Shown in pieces: positions 63,686 to 64,000 of a DNA stretch of 64,000 nucleotides. The notes under the pieces are model-generated. The model was not told where the DNA came from. It was given only the letters and a program-made list of their open reading frames with translations, and searched no databases. Numbering within the stretch: position 1 is the stretch's first letter; each line of letters begins with the position of its first letter. This DNA is from Dyadobacter sp. CY347 (GTDB taxonomy: Bacteria > Bacteroidota > Bacteroidia > Cytophagales > Spirosomataceae): positions 186,001 through 250,000 of the forward strand of contig NZ_JAKFFT010000010.1 in assembly GCF_021502655.1 (NCBI RefSeq). Direction: 5' to 3'. The translations under genes were made by a program, and so were the position numbers.

Positions 63686-64000
63686 ATGCGGAAAATACTG
63701 GTTTGCTTATTCCTATTGGCCACTAACATAAGCTGGGCGCAAGACAAAAAATTCACTCATGCCGATACGTTGCGAGGCTCTGTCACGCCGGAAAGGGTTT
63801 GGTGGGATTTGACTTATTATCATTTAAGTGTGCGCCCCAACGCCCAGGACAGCACATTGACCGGCTCAACAAAAGTGGTTTATAAGGTTCTGAAACCGTC
63901 TCAAACCCTGCAAATCGACTTGCAGGAGCCGCTACAAATTACCAAGGTTACGCAGGATGGCGAATCACTCACTTACAAGCGTGATGGCAATGCTTTTTTT
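63686..64000 (+). CDS. M1 family aminopeptidase, N-terminal part
   Basis: Open from ATG 63686 to the window end (105 codons); the rest is outside. Signal peptide MRKILVCLFLLATNISWAQ. The following VWWDLTYYHLSVRPN, TGSTKVVYKVL and LQIDLQEPLQITKV match the N-terminal beta-domain of M1 zinc peptidases. The catalytic HEXXH domain is off-window. Confidence 0.8.
   Translation, partial: MRKILVCLFLLATNISWAQDKKFTHADTLRGSVTPERVWWDLTYYHLSVRPNAQDSTLTGSTKVVYKVLKPSQTLQIDLQEPLQITKVTQDGESLTYKRDGNAFF

Noticed and set aside
1..64000. tRNA, rRNA or CRISPR loci
   Set aside because: I looked for TPsiC-like GTTCGAnTC motifs with acceptor stems and for regularly spaced repeats of 25-40 bases and found none; a dedicated scan could still reveal a missed small RNA.

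Overview
The window is about 64 kb of chromosome from a Bacteroidota bacterium. It most resembles Cytophagales/Spirosomaceae, and a Dyadobacter-like genus is my best inference, not a proof. Supporting signs are a SusC/SusD pair, SprA of the type IX secretion system (T9SS), a T9SS-sorted glycosidase, GldF, -7 boxes of the form TAnnTTTG, and the gene order ruvA-sprA-gcvH known from gliding Bacteroidota. I see no rRNA, tRNA, CRISPR array, complete insertion sequence or prophage.

Layout. Bases 1-4.8 kb hold the end of an amylosucrase-type GH13 enzyme and a 1385-residue secreted protein with four CBM6-like modules, a clan GH-A barrel and a T9SS tail. From 4.8 to 13.7 kb are mixed single genes: a GlxA-type regulator, a DUF1579 protein, a YhcG-type nuclease, an M23 peptidase, a small lipoprotein, a TPR histidine kinase with its LuxR-type response regulator, a PIN toxin-antitoxin pair and a predicted outer-membrane protein. 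From 13.7 to 24.7 kb lie a YoeB-type toxin-antitoxin pair, a sulfatase, and an amino-sugar locus: LacI-family regulator, two Gfo/Idh/MocA oxidoreductases, FHS-type transporter, nagA, a NagB homologue and a third oxidoreductase. A perfect CG-centred palindrome before the first oxidoreductase is a candidate operator for the LacI-family protein.

From 24.7 to 31 kb is an accessory stretch. It holds HigBA, a tandem pair of predicted outer-membrane proteins, an HTH-MNT-HEPN operon (type VII toxin-antitoxin), a two-gene unit of unknown function (membrane protein plus a possible ADP-ribosyltransferase-like protein), and gene debris around a DUF2442 gene. From 31 to 48.5 kb is conserved core on the minus strand: ECF sigma/anti-sigma, gldF, two DUF4199 proteins, a dihydroorotase-like protein lacking its HxH metal ligands, gcvH, sprA, ruvA, a LysM lytic transglycosylase, gatA, tatA and a DUF1232 protein. 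Malate dehydrogenase follows on the plus strand, with its 3' end and terminator stem tandemly duplicated, then a porin-like protein.

From 51.2 kb to the end is a polysaccharide utilization locus: a membrane-spanning propeller/Y_Y_Y/LuxR regulator, SusC, SusD, a LamG lipoprotein and two tandem GH144 enzymes. Beta-1,2-glucan is the predicted substrate. A kelch protein and the start of an M1-type peptidase follow. The model is that the LamG lipoprotein and SusD bind glucan at the surface, SusC imports fragments, the two GH144 enzymes (one lipidated, one soluble) cut it, and the regulator senses products.
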